Shown: positions 1-6,540, counted from the first letter of the stretch. The stretch is DNA of 14,027 nt from Anaerolineaceae bacterium UBA700 (GCA_002298885.1 DBMK01000327.1:1-14027); one strand, 5' to 3'. Notes: generated by a model not told the origin, from the sequence alone. Made by a program: numbers and translations.

Positions 1-4
1 TTTT

Positions 5-28
5 CTCTGTGCCTCTGTGCCTCAGTGG
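5..28. repeat. Three tandem 8-mers at the window edge
   Basis: Two exact copies of CTCTGTGC are followed directly by a third, diverged unit CTCAGTGG and then TGAA. The array is non-coding and lies about 90 bp upstream of the acyltransferase start. I recall similar short CTCTGTG-type tandem stretches as interspersed intergenic elements in environmental bacterial genomes, but I cannot assign a family or function. The element may continue to the left of the window. Confidence 0.45.
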
Positions 29-79
29 TGAATCTTAACATTTCTGTTAGCCAATACACCCTTTGGTAGTGACTAGGGT

Positions 80-105
80 TATAAATGATAACTAATTGAT
101 AGGAG
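80..105 (+). promoter_or_regulatory. Possible -10 element and ribosome binding site before the acyltransferase
   Basis: TATAAA at 80-85 resembles a -10 hexamer, and AGGAG at 101-105 is a good Shine-Dalgarno sequence 12 nt before the TTG at 118. No convincing -35 hexamer sits 16-18 bp upstream of the TATAAA, so the promoter call is weak. The ribosome binding site is the stronger half of this entry. Confidence 0.3.
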
Positions 106-117
106 ATCGAGCGGGAA

Positions 118-993
118 TTGGAATTATTGTCTGGTATACTCAATTTATTCCCATTTGGATCAGGAAGGATTTATTTCGAATTGAATAAGAATATTGCGGT
201 ATCCGCCGGGGACCTGACGGGCGCAGGAATCCCTCCATTTTACGCTGCATCCTTCGGGGAAACCTGGTTCGAGCTGGGACGGATCTTCGCCAGCCTGTAC
301 ACCCGGGTACTGTTCAACCAGCACATCCATTACAAGGCAGTTCTGCCGGCCGGGCCGAAAATCCTGGTCGCCAACCACCCCAGCACCATCGATCCGGTGC
401 TGATGACCTTACTGGTTCCGGAACGGGTGAGTATCCTCATCGCCGCACGCGTGTTCAAGGTGCCCTATTTCGGCAAGAGCATGCGCCTTGCGGGGCACAT
501 CGAGGTGCCCTGCGGGAACGGGAAGAAGGCCATTGAAGACGGCCTGCGCGCCCTGGAAGCCGGGCGGACGATCGGCGTGTTCCCCGAAGGGGTGATCAGT
601 CCAGCAGATGGCGGCCTGGCCAAAGCCCACACCGGGGCAGCGCGCCTGGCGCTTGCCAGCGGGGTGCCGGTAGTGCCGGTGGGCATTGCCCTGGAGCAAA
701 GCCGGCTGTGGCGCCGCCCGACGGCGATCCAAGATACCGAGGGCGATGCGGCCTGGTATCCATCCGGACCGTACGGGATCACGATCGGCGAGCCGGTGAC
801 TTTTAGCGGGGATGCTGAGGACCGCGAGCTGGTGTCCTCGGTAACCGAGCAAATCATGCAGAGCATCGCAGCCATGTCGACCGAAAGCGCCCGGCGCATA
901 CGCTATGCCCAGATCCAGGCCAGCCGCACAGTGCGCCCCATCGAGGCAAATTTATTCTTCAAGGTCATGCGATTCTTATTAAATCCAGTCTAG
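118..993 (+). CDS. 1-acyl-sn-glycerol-3-phosphate acyltransferase family protein (PlsC-like)
   Basis: A lysophospholipid acyltransferase-type enzyme, expected to move an acyl chain from acyl-ACP or acyl-CoA onto a lysophospholipid or similar alcohol at the inner membrane face. The family's motifs are in order: NHPSTID (catalytic H87 and D92 of HX4D), FPEG at residues 155-158, and the proline motif VPVVPVGI at 183-190. At 291 residues it is slightly long because of about 40 residues before the usual family start. No ATG lies near the start. TTG at 118 has AGGAG 12 nt upstream, but TTG at 181 has an even stronger AGGAAGG 11-12 nt upstream and would give a 270-residue protein more typical of the family. 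The first 80 bp are noticeably AT-rich compared with the rest of the gene. A terminator follows the stop, so it is probably a single-gene unit. The exact acceptor cannot be told from the sequence. Confidence 0.88.
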   Translation: MELLSGILNLFPFGSGRIYFELNKNIAVSAGDLTGAGIPPFYAASFGETWFELGRIFASLYTRVLFNQHIHYKAVLPAGPKILVANHPSTIDPVLMTLLVPERVSILIAARVFKVPYFGKSMRLAGHIEVPCGNGKKAIEDGLRALEAGRTIGVFPEGVISPADGGLAKAHTGAARLALASGVPVVPVGIALEQSRLWRRPTAIQDTEGDAAWYPSGPYGITIGEPVTFSGDAEDRELVSSVTEQIMQSIAAMSTESARRIRYAQIQASRTVRPIEANLFFKVMRFLLNPV

Positions 994-1023
994 AAACCGG
1001 GTCTTTCCATAAACCAGATATTG

Positions 1024-1053
1024 ATCGGGCGGCTGCGCCGCCCGATTATTAAG
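1024..1053 (+). terminator. Rho-independent terminator after the acyltransferase
   Basis: A perfect 9-bp stem (ATCGGGCGG at 1024-1032 with CCGCCCGAT at 1038-1046) closes the loop CTGCG and is followed by TATTAAG and then a short T stretch (GTTTTG). It lies 30 bp after the acyltransferase stop, in the right position to separate that gene from the SGNH hydrolase. The U-tract is interrupted, so termination strength is uncertain. Confidence 0.6.
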
Positions 1054-1092
1054 TGTTTTGTGGAAAGCCAAACCAAAAACGTCTTTTATCCT

Positions 1093-1098
1093 TATAAT
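1093..1098 (+). promoter_or_regulatory. Consensus -10 hexamer just before the SGNH hydrolase
   Basis: TATAAT is a perfect -10 hexamer and ends 8 bp before the ATG at 1107. Initiation 6-8 bp downstream of it would start the message at or within a couple of bases of the ATG. No purine-rich ribosome binding site lies between the hexamer and the ATG. I find no convincing -35 hexamer at 16-18 bp. Confidence 0.4.
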
Positions 1099-1106
1099 AT
1101 TGCCTT

Positions 1107-1847
1107 ATGCCTGATTGCACCATCGTTTGCCTCGGAGACAGCATCACGCGCGGCCTGATCAGCGCCAGTTTCGTCGACCAGCTCAGCCAGCGGTTAGGCG
1201 GTAACGGATTCCGCTTCGTCAATGCCGGGGTCAACGGCGACCTGGCCTACAACGTGCTCAAACGCCTGGACCGGGTGGTGGCGCTCGATCCGGAGTCCGT
1301 CATCTTGATGATCGGCACGAACGACGTCGTTTCGACGCTGCGCGCCTCTAACCTGTGGATCAGCCGGATCAGCAAATGGATTCCGCGCAATCCGAACCTG
1401 GAATGGTACCGGGAGAACCTGGAAAAGATCGTCGCCAGGCTGAAAGGCGAAACCCACGCCCGGGTGGCGCTGGCCTCGCCGCCGATCATCGGCGAGCGCC
1501 TGGAAAGCCGTTCCAACCAGCGCCTGCGCACCTATAACGAGGTCATTCGCCGGACGGCCGAGCAAAACGGCCTGGCCTACCTGCCGGTCTACGAATACAT
1601 GGCCGAATACCTGCGCTCCACCGGCACGCACGCCGGCAAGCCGCACCAGAGCCGCATCTTCATGACTGCCGAGCTGACCTGGCGGCACATCGTGTTCGAG
1701 GAAAGCTACGAGTCAATCTCACGGCGCAAAGGGTTCACGATCCTGACAGATGGGCTGCATCTGAACGAGAAGGGGGCAAAGCTGGTGGCAGACGTGTACG
1801 AGGCCTATTTAAAATCCCCAACGAATATCAATCACCCAGGTCTTTGA
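1107..1847 (+). CDS. SGNH/GDSL-family hydrolase (lipase/esterase-like)
   Basis: A hydrolase of the SGNH superfamily, which cleaves esters such as lysophospholipids, acetylated sugars or acyl-thioesters with a Ser-His-Asp type centre. Block I is GDSITRG with nucleophile S12; block II is NAGVNGD around G41; block III is GTND at 70-73 with oxyanion-hole N72; block V is DGLHLN with D215 and H218. The full set of catalytic residues is therefore present, and 246 residues is a normal length. There is no signal peptide, so the protein is probably cytoplasmic. An insertion around residues 165-205 is longer than in compact family members. The ATG lacks a ribosome binding site and sits right after a TATAAT. 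The gene is convergent with the FAD oxidoreductase gene and their ends overlap by 20 bp. The substrate is unknown; the neighbouring acyltransferase makes a lipid substrate possible. Confidence 0.88.
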   Translation: MPDCTIVCLGDSITRGLISASFVDQLSQRLGGNGFRFVNAGVNGDLAYNVLKRLDRVVALDPESVILMIGTNDVVSTLRASNLWISRISKWIPRNPNLEWYRENLEKIVARLKGETHARVALASPPIIGERLESRSNQRLRTYNEVIRRTAEQNGLAYLPVYEYMAEYLRSTGTHAGKPHQSRIFMTAELTWRHIVFEESYESISRRKGFTILTDGLHLNEKGAKLVADVYEAYLKSPTNINHPGL

Positions 1848-3357
1848 GGGCAGCATTGGCGGCGTGATAACCGCACAGGCCGTGGACGCCGCCGCCCGGA
1901 GGGGTGGAGGAGGAGCAGAGGTAGATGCCCCGGGCCATCTTGTATGGATTGAGACTGACCACCGGCCGGGTGAAGAACTGCCGCACGTCCTGAACGCCGC
2001 CGTTAATGTCGCCGCCGACGTAATTCGGGTTATAGCTCTCCACGTCGAAGGTGGTGCGGGCAGCGCGGGCGAGCACCAGGCTGCGGAAACCGGGGGCAAA
2101 ACGCTCGATCTGGTCCTCGACGGCTCGGGTCATGTCTACCGTCGAGCCGGCCGGGACGTGGCAGTAAGCCCAGGCAGTGTGGCAGCCCTGGGGGGCGCGG
2201 TCGGGATCAAAGAGGGTGGGCTGGGCCAGGAGCACAAAGGGACGGTCGGGATGCTCTCCGCGCCAGACACGGCGCTCGCCGGCGGCAATTTCATCCAGCG
2301 TGCCGCCCAGGTGGACGGTAGCCGAGCGCAAGCATTCCCCGGCGCGCCAGGGGATGGGGCCGCTGAGGGCATAATCCAGCTTGAACACGCCCACGCCGTA
2401 ACGGAAATGCTGCAACTGGCGCCGGTAGCCGGACGGGATGCGCGGGCCGGCGATTTCAAGAACCTGTCGGGGGGTAACGTCGAAAAGGTAGGCGCCAGCC
2501 GGTGGAAGCTCACTTATCGACTGGACCATCCAGTTTGTAATAACTTCGCCGCCCAGGTCTGCCAGATAGGCTGCCATAGCCTCGGTAATACATTGCGAGC
2601 CACCCCTTGCTATGGGCCAGCCGCCTCGGTGCGCCATGGCCGCCATGGTCAGGGCGTAGCCCGAAGTCGTCAGGCTCTCAAGGGGCAGCATGGAATGAGC
2701 CGCCAGCCCGGCAAACAGCGCCCGGGCGCGCTCGTCCCGGAATAGGCGGCGGGCCAACCCGGCAGCGGGTTGGAGCGCCTTGAGGCCGAAGGGGATCAGC
2801 TTGAGCGGCCGGCGAGGTGGCAGGGGCAGCGGCCCGAGCACGTCCTCGGCCAGCGCAGGCCAATCGCGGACCAGTCCCTCGAACAGGCGCGTGTAGGCCG
2901 CAGCATCCCGCTGGAGGCCGGAGGCCGTCGCCTGAATCGAATGTTCGAGCGTCACAGCGGTGCCGTCATCGAGGGGGTGGGCCAGGGCAGCCGGGGGAAC
3001 GATCCATTCCAGGCCATACTTGTCCAGCGGCAGGCTACGAAAAAAAGGCGAGAAATAACCCGTCGGGTGGACCGCCGAGCAAACGTCGTGCCTGAACCCG
3101 GGCAGGGTCAGCTCTACTGTGCGCGTCCCACCGCCGATCGTATCCTTACCCTCGATCACCAGGACGGATTTGCCGGCCTGCGCCAGGCGGATTGCGGCGG
3201 CCAGGCCGTTGGGCCCGGAACCTACGATGACTGCATCGTAGCTGGAACGGATGGCTACCTCTTTTCCCTGCCGGTCAGCCTGCGCCAGAGACGCACGGGC
3301 AGGTTGAGCATGGTGCGGATGACGGCATTCTGCCAGACGTTGCCGACCCTGGACCAC
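1828..3357 (-). CDS. FAD-dependent oxidoreductase, phytoene desaturase-like (COG1233 type)
   Basis: A flavoprotein of the phytoene-desaturase/amine-oxidase superfamily, expected to oxidise or isomerise carbon-carbon bonds of a hydrophobic substrate. The Rossmann dinucleotide motif is YDAVIVGSGPNG (GSGPNG at residues 46-51), with the ribose-binding acid at E69 in VLVIEG followed by IGGG. The C-terminal FAD-binding signature PPGGGVHG lies at 486-493, followed by LCGYHAA. Length is normal for the family once the first ~38 residues are discounted. The start is problematic. The only ATG/GTG/TTG start that keeps the Rossmann fold is GTG at 3357, and it lies 103 bp inside the upstream DUF1990-like gene and adds a low-complexity leader. 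Family members usually begin right before the YDAVIVG strand. The only codon suitably placed is ATC at 3252, two bases after the upstream stop and preceded by GAGG. The gene is surely co-transcribed with the DUF1990-like gene. The substrate is unknown; carotenoid synthesis is not implied, since no phytoene synthase is nearby. Confidence 0.85.
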   Translation of the reverse strand: MVQGRQRLAECRHPHHAQPARASLAQADRQGKEVAIRSSYDAVIVGSGPNGLAAAIRLAQAGKSVLVIEGKDTIGGGTRTVELTLPGFRHDVCSAVHPTGYFSPFFRSLPLDKYGLEWIVPPAALAHPLDDGTAVTLEHSIQATASGLQRDAAAYTRLFEGLVRDWPALAEDVLGPLPLPPRRPLKLIPFGLKALQPAAGLARRLFRDERARALFAGLAAHSMLPLESLTTSGYALTMAAMAHRGGWPIARGGSQCITEAMAAYLADLGGEVITNWMVQSISELPPAGAYLFDVTPRQVLEIAGPRIPSGYRRQLQHFRYGVGVFKLDYALSGPIPWRAGECLRSATVHLGGTLDEIAAGERRVWRGEHPDRPFVLLAQPTLFDPDRAPQGCHTAWAYCHVPAGSTVDMTRAVEDQIERFAPGFRSLVLARAARTTFDVESYNPNYVGGDINGGVQDVRQFFTRPVVSLNPYKMARGIYLCSSSTPPGGGVHGLCGYHAANAALKDLGD

Positions 3358-4004
3358 TGGCGCTTGGGATCGACGAGGACTTTTTCGACGGTAACCTGGC
3401 CTTCAACGTTGAACCGGGCTGCCAGGGACTGCAGCACGTGGCACCAGATGGCGTCGTGGTCCTTGCCAAAATTGAACAGAGTATAGCCGATCTCGTAGAT
3501 CGGGTCGTTGGTGCGCGCCAGGGACTGCACCTGAGCGTAGACAATGCCGTCCTCCTCCTCGGCACCGAAGGTGTTGAAGCCGGCCTCCGGATGACCCTCG
3601 GGAGTCATTACGGTGAACTGGAGGTCGTCTGCGTAGAGCACCAGCACGCCGGTAGCCACGGGCATGCCTCCCGGCACCAACACGGGCATCTCGGCGTTGA
3701 TGAGCACGATCTCCCCGGGCTTGACGCCGCTTAGCGAGGGGTAGAAGCGGTTATTGGAGGGCATTAGCTCGGGCAGTTTTTCCTTCCACACTTTAACCAC
3801 CTCCTGAGGGGTGAGCGGCGGGCCGCCCAGCCGGATGCGGTAGGTACGCTGCCAGAGCTGGCCGAAGCCCTGGAGAGGGCTGTTTAAACGGCGGCCGCCT
3901 ACGTTTAAATTGTTCGCTCCCGGCGGGGCGCCGGTGACGGTCAATTTGGAGACAGGGGGCGCCCAACCATCCGGCGGGGCCGATTCTTCAGTTTCAGTAA
4001 CCAT
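3255..4004 (-). CDS. Protein of unknown function, DUF1990-like C-terminal half
   Basis: I do not firmly recognise this protein of 249 residues. The C-terminal half contains PEGHPEAG, then an acidic EEEDG turn, IVYAQVQSLAR, and DPIYEIGYTLF. This pattern resembles DUF1990 proteins, a family of unknown function. The N-terminal 50 residues are Pro/Gly-rich and acidic and look disordered. There is no signal peptide, and the extreme C-terminus is basic (LWRRLTGREKR). The start was moved from GTG at 4013 to ATG at 4004, because AGGTGA at 4018-4013 makes a proper Shine-Dalgarno sequence 8 nt before the ATG and the GTG is part of it. The stop lies 2 nt before a possible ATC start of the oxidoreductase, so the two genes are probably translationally coupled and may act together. 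The DUF1990 link is a pattern judgement, not a search result. Confidence 0.6.
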   Translation of the reverse strand: MVTETEESAPPDGWAPPVSKLTVTGAPPGANNLNVGGRRLNSPLQGFGQLWQRTYRIRLGGPPLTPQEVVKVWKEKLPELMPSNNRFYPSLSGVKPGEIVLINAEMPVLVPGGMPVATGVLVLYADDLQFTVMTPEGHPEAGFNTFGAEEEDGIVYAQVQSLARTNDPIYEIGYTLFNFGKDHDAIWCHVLQSLAARFNVEGQVTVEKVLVDPKRQWSRVGNVWQNAVIRTMLNLPVRLWRRLTGREKR

Positions 4005-4040
4005 AATAATCACCTATATCCATTAATATGAGGGCTTTTG

Positions 4041-4055
4041 GGAGGCTTCGCCTCC
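4041..4055. other. Short perfect hairpin between the first STAS gene and the DUF1990-like gene
   Basis: GGAGGC (4041-4046), loop TTC, GCCTCC (4050-4055) forms a 6-bp perfect stem in the 67-bp gap. T residues precede it and A residues follow it on both strands, which is the wrong polarity for an intrinsic terminator. It could be an mRNA processing or stability element, or a copy of a small interspersed hairpin. Confidence 0.4.
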
Positions 4056-4071
4056 TATAAAACCACAAAAA

Positions 4072-4452
4072 TTAACCGTCGCTGGCGACTTCTTTGAGGC
4101 CGGTGACGTGGGCGAGGGCCTCGGATTCGTCGGAGTAAATGCCGATGGCTTCGTTGAGGCGGGTCAGGTCGAAGATCTGGCGGTAATGGTCGCTCAGGCC
4201 GAAGGCCAAGAGCCGCTGGCCCTGGCGCTTGATGCGGATCAGCAGGGTAACCAGCAGGCCGATGCCTGAGCTGTTCATGTACTCGAGACGAGTGAAATTG
4301 AGGAGGATGCTGCGGGCGCCCTGGGCGCTGGCTCGAGTATAGGCATCCATCAACGGGGCTTCGGCGGAGGAATTAACGATCCCCTGGATATCCAGGATCC
4401 AGGCGGCGGCAACCGGGTTGCGTAATTCGATAGACATGGTAGTTTCAGGCAT
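4072..4452 (-). CDS. STAS-domain anti-sigma factor antagonist (RsbV/SpoIIAA-like), copy 1
   Basis: A 126-residue single STAS domain. In partner switching, such a protein binds and sequesters an anti-sigma or other target-binding kinase when unphosphorylated and is released when phosphorylated on a serine. The phosphorylation loop is visible as YMNSSGIG, with the expected acceptor at S61. The usual aspartate before that serine is replaced by N60. Downstream, LAFGLSDHYRQIFDLTRL is typical of the second half of the fold. The start chosen is ATG at 4452, because GAGGGAA lies about 5 nt upstream. A longer TTG-initiated reading frame to 4536 would run through a hairpin and looks non-coding. It is clearly paralogous to the STAS protein encoded just upstream (4552-4911), and both follow the phosphatase/kinase fusion, their probable regulator. 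Confidence 0.88.
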   Translation of the reverse strand: MPETTMSIELRNPVAAAWILDIQGIVNSSAEAPLMDAYTRASAQGARSILLNFTRLEYMNSSGIGLLVTLLIRIKRQGQRLLAFGLSDHYRQIFDLTRLNEAIGIYSDESEALAHVTGLKEVASDG

Positions 4453-4518
4453 TAGATTCCCTCGAAATACTTTTTTTAGTTCACTGCTGCTCAAAACGGT
4501 TCTTCGACCTGCCAGCGC

Positions 4519-4535
4519 TGGGGTCAGAGACCCCA
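4519..4535. repeat. Perfect hairpin between the two STAS genes, possible interspersed element
   Basis: TGGGGTC (4519-4525), loop AGA, GACCCCA (4529-4535) makes a 7-bp perfect stem in the 99-bp gap between the STAS genes. It is flanked by GCCAGCGC on one side. No U-tract follows on the minus strand, so it is not a normal terminator. The sequence has the look of small palindromic intergenic repeats, but only one copy is present in this window. It may reduce or process the transcript so that the two STAS proteins are made in different amounts. Confidence 0.4.
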
Positions 4536-4551
4536 ACGGAGCAATTAAAAG

Positions 4552-4911
4552 TCAATAACGATCCGGAACTTCAGCAAGTGCGCTGATCTCGTCAGGAACG
4601 ATGGTCATAAAATCGGCGAGGCGGGTGATGTGAAAGATTTCCGAATAGTGATCGCTGAGGCCGTAAACCACCAGGCGGCGGTGGGCTTTGCGGGCCCGGC
4701 TGAGCAGCGTGACGATGAGCGCAATGCCGGTACTGTTGATGTAGCCCGCGCCCTGAAAATTGAGGATGACGGCGGGCGGCTCCTGGCTTTCAGCCTCGGT
4801 GTAGGCTGCATTCAGCCCGGCCTCGGCGTCGGCATTGATCTCGCCGGTGAGATCGATCACCGCGGCGCCGGCCTGGCGGCGTATACGGGCAGCAAAGGGC
4901 TGAGAAATCAT
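4552..4911 (-). CDS. STAS-domain anti-sigma factor antagonist (RsbV/SpoIIAA-like), copy 2
   Basis: A 119-residue single STAS domain. The phosphorylation loop reads YINSTGIA with probable acceptor S60, preceded by N59 where RsbV and SpoIIAA carry aspartate. The segment VVYGLSDHYSEIFHITRL closely matches the other STAS copy, so the two arose by duplication. Its ATG shares bases with the TGA of the phosphatase/kinase fusion (ATGA, 4-bp overlap), which indicates translational coupling and near-equal synthesis with that enzyme. The fusion protein carries both a serine phosphatase and a GHKL kinase-type domain, so this STAS protein is the best candidate for its substrate. Its downstream target is not in the window. 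Confidence 0.9.
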   Translation of the reverse strand: MISQPFAARIRRQAGAAVIDLTGEINADAEAGLNAAYTEAESQEPPAVILNFQGAGYINSTGIALIVTLLSRARKAHRRLVVYGLSDHYSEIFHITRLADFMTIVPDEISALAEVPDRY

Positions 4912-6515
4912 GGGCGGTCTCCTTTCTTGAAGATCAAATCAACGGTATGGTGCATGCCGTCCGAACGGACCTGTAAATCGTCGACCATGTTCCGGATGAG
5001 GAACAGGCCCCAGCCGCGGGGCGACTGCAGGCCGGCCAATTTCGATTCCAGGTCAGGCAGTTCCGGCTCGGGGAGTTCCCGCCCTCCGCCGTGGTCGGTG
5101 ACGCGCACCGATAACACCGCGTCCGATTCGAGGACCTGAATTTCGAGCGGCACGTCGGCCTGGAAACGGTTGCCGTGTTCCATGCCGTTCATGGCGGCCT
5201 CGGTTACGGCGGTCTTCAGTCGCTCCAGGCGGAGGGGATCGATTCCGAGCGGAGCGACGGCCTCGGCCACCTTCTGCATAGCGGCCCTTTCGTTACCAGG
5301 TTGGCTGGGCAGGTCAAATTCGGAGAGGACTTTCCAGCCGGCGTCCTCAACCGGCGGGGCCGGGGGAATCGGCACGCGGGCAATACTCAAAAATGTCACG
5401 TCGTCCTCCTGTTCCCAGCCCGGCCCGCTGAAATCCGCCAGAGCGGAGAGCATGCGCCCGATCAAGTCGCCCTGGGCCGAGGCGGACTGAGCCAGCGTGC
5501 GCATGCGCGGAAAGCCGAACATCTCGCCCTGCGGGTTGTGCGCCTCCACCAGGCCGTCGCTGAAAAGCAGCAGGCTGTCGCCGGGGGCGATGGTGGTCAC
5601 CAGCTCCTCATAGAGCATATCCGGCATCAGCCCAAGCGGCATGCCGCGGGCGCGCAGCTCGAGCGCGCCGCGGCGGGTGACGTGGATTGGGGAGGGATGG
5701 CCGGCATTTGCATAGCGCAGCTCGCCGGTGTATGGATCGAGTACGGCGTACAGGCAGGTAACAAACATGTTGGGCGGGATATCCGGGACGAGCAGATTAT
5801 TAGCTTCCTGGAGCACCTTCCCGGGCGAATCGCTGCGTTCGGCCAGTCCGCGCAGCACGGAGCGGGTTGTGGCCATGACCATGGCAGCGGGCATGCCCTT
5901 ATCGGTGACATCGCCCAGGAAAAACCCCAGGCGCCCATCCTGCAGGTGGATGAAGTCGTAAAAATCGCCGCTGACCTCGCGAGCTGGCTGCCAGTGGGCG
6001 GCCATGCGCCAGCCAGTGATCTCGGGGATGTGCTTGGGGAGCAGCGTCTGCTGGACGACGCGGGCAATGCGCAGCTCCTGCTCCATGCGCTCCCGCTGGC
6101 GCGCCTCGGCCTGCTGCTGGCGGGCGAGCTGGGCCACGCGCAGGGCAGGGGCGGCCTGGGTGGCCAGGGTGGCCAGCAGGCGGCGGTCGTCGGCGGAATA
6201 CTCCTGTTCGCTGCGCCGCGGCCCCAGGTTGAGCAGCCCGATCAGCTCACCCTGGCTGATGAGCGGCACGGTAACCTTTACGCCGGCCTCCTTCAGCTTG
6301 TCCAGGGCGGGCGAATCGAGGCTGACCTTGTCTACTTCGACCACGCCGTGGCCTTCGAGGAGATAAGCCATCAGGGGATCGTTCGGGCCTATATCCAGAT
6401 CGATGGCGTGCACCTGAGCCTGGGGTGAGGTCGCGGCGCGGGGGTCGGCCACCGGCAGGATATTCAAGCGGGGGAACAAAATCGAGGACCAGAATTTGCG
6501 CAATTGAGCCAACAT
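4908..6515 (-). CDS. GAF - SpoIIE-type PP2C phosphatase - HATPase (RsbW-like kinase) fusion
   Basis: A cytoplasmic switch enzyme of 535 residues from ATG at 6515. Residues ~40-130 form a GAF-like sensor region (VPLISQGELIGLLNLG). A Gln/Arg/Glu-rich helix at ~132-155, probably a signalling coiled coil, is followed by EQELRIARVVQQTLLP. The PP2C domain spans ~168-380, with metal-binding acids in EVSGDFYDF (D184), GDVTDKG (D202, D205), SDGLVEA (D320) and EQEDDVT (D371, D372). The HATPase domain (~390-535) has the N-box EAAMNGMEHGN (E439, N443), a G1 box VTDHGGG (D474) and a G2 box RGWGLFLI. All catalytic residues for STAS dephosphorylation and for ATP binding are therefore present in one chain. 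TTG at 6635 would add 40 residues running through a strong hairpin, so the ATG is preferred. The gene overlaps the next STAS gene by 4 bp. The three membrane genes upstream are on the same strand, 123 bp away. Confidence 0.9.
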   Translation of the reverse strand: MLAQLRKFWSSILFPRLNILPVADPRAATSPQAQVHAIDLDIGPNDPLMAYLLEGHGVVEVDKVSLDSPALDKLKEAGVKVTVPLISQGELIGLLNLGPRRSEQEYSADDRRLLATLATQAAPALRVAQLARQQQAEARQRERMEQELRIARVVQQTLLPKHIPEITGWRMAAHWQPAREVSGDFYDFIHLQDGRLGFFLGDVTDKGMPAAMVMATTRSVLRGLAERSDSPGKVLQEANNLLVPDIPPNMFVTCLYAVLDPYTGELRYANAGHPSPIHVTRRGALELRARGMPLGLMPDMLYEELVTTIAPGDSLLLFSDGLVEAHNPQGEMFGFPRMRTLAQSASAQGDLIGRMLSALADFSGPGWEQEDDVTFLSIARVPIPPAPPVEDAGWKVLSEFDLPSQPGNERAAMQKVAEAVAPLGIDPLRLERLKTAVTEAAMNGMEHGNRFQADVPLEIQVLESDAVLSVRVTDHGGGRELPEPELPDLESKLAGLQSPRGWGLFLIRNMVDDLQVRSDGMHHTVDLIFKKGDRP

Positions 6516-6540
6516 GTGCCACCGAACCTTTTCTATCCTC

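Noticed and set aside
1864..2745. Plus-strand open frame (293 codons) opposite the FAD oxidoreductase
   Set aside because: The minus strand carries the complete flavoprotein signatures; the plus-strand product is Gly/Ala/Arg-rich shadow sequence.
4453..4536. TTG-initiated extension of the STAS copy 1 gene
   Set aside because: It would run through a palindrome, has no ribosome binding site and adds a non-family leader, whereas the ATG at 4452 has GAGGGAA at good spacing.
5175..6428. Long open frame (417 codons) antisense to the phosphatase/kinase gene
   Set aside because: It lies fully within a gene whose PP2C and HATPase catalytic motifs are intact; the antisense translation has no domain.
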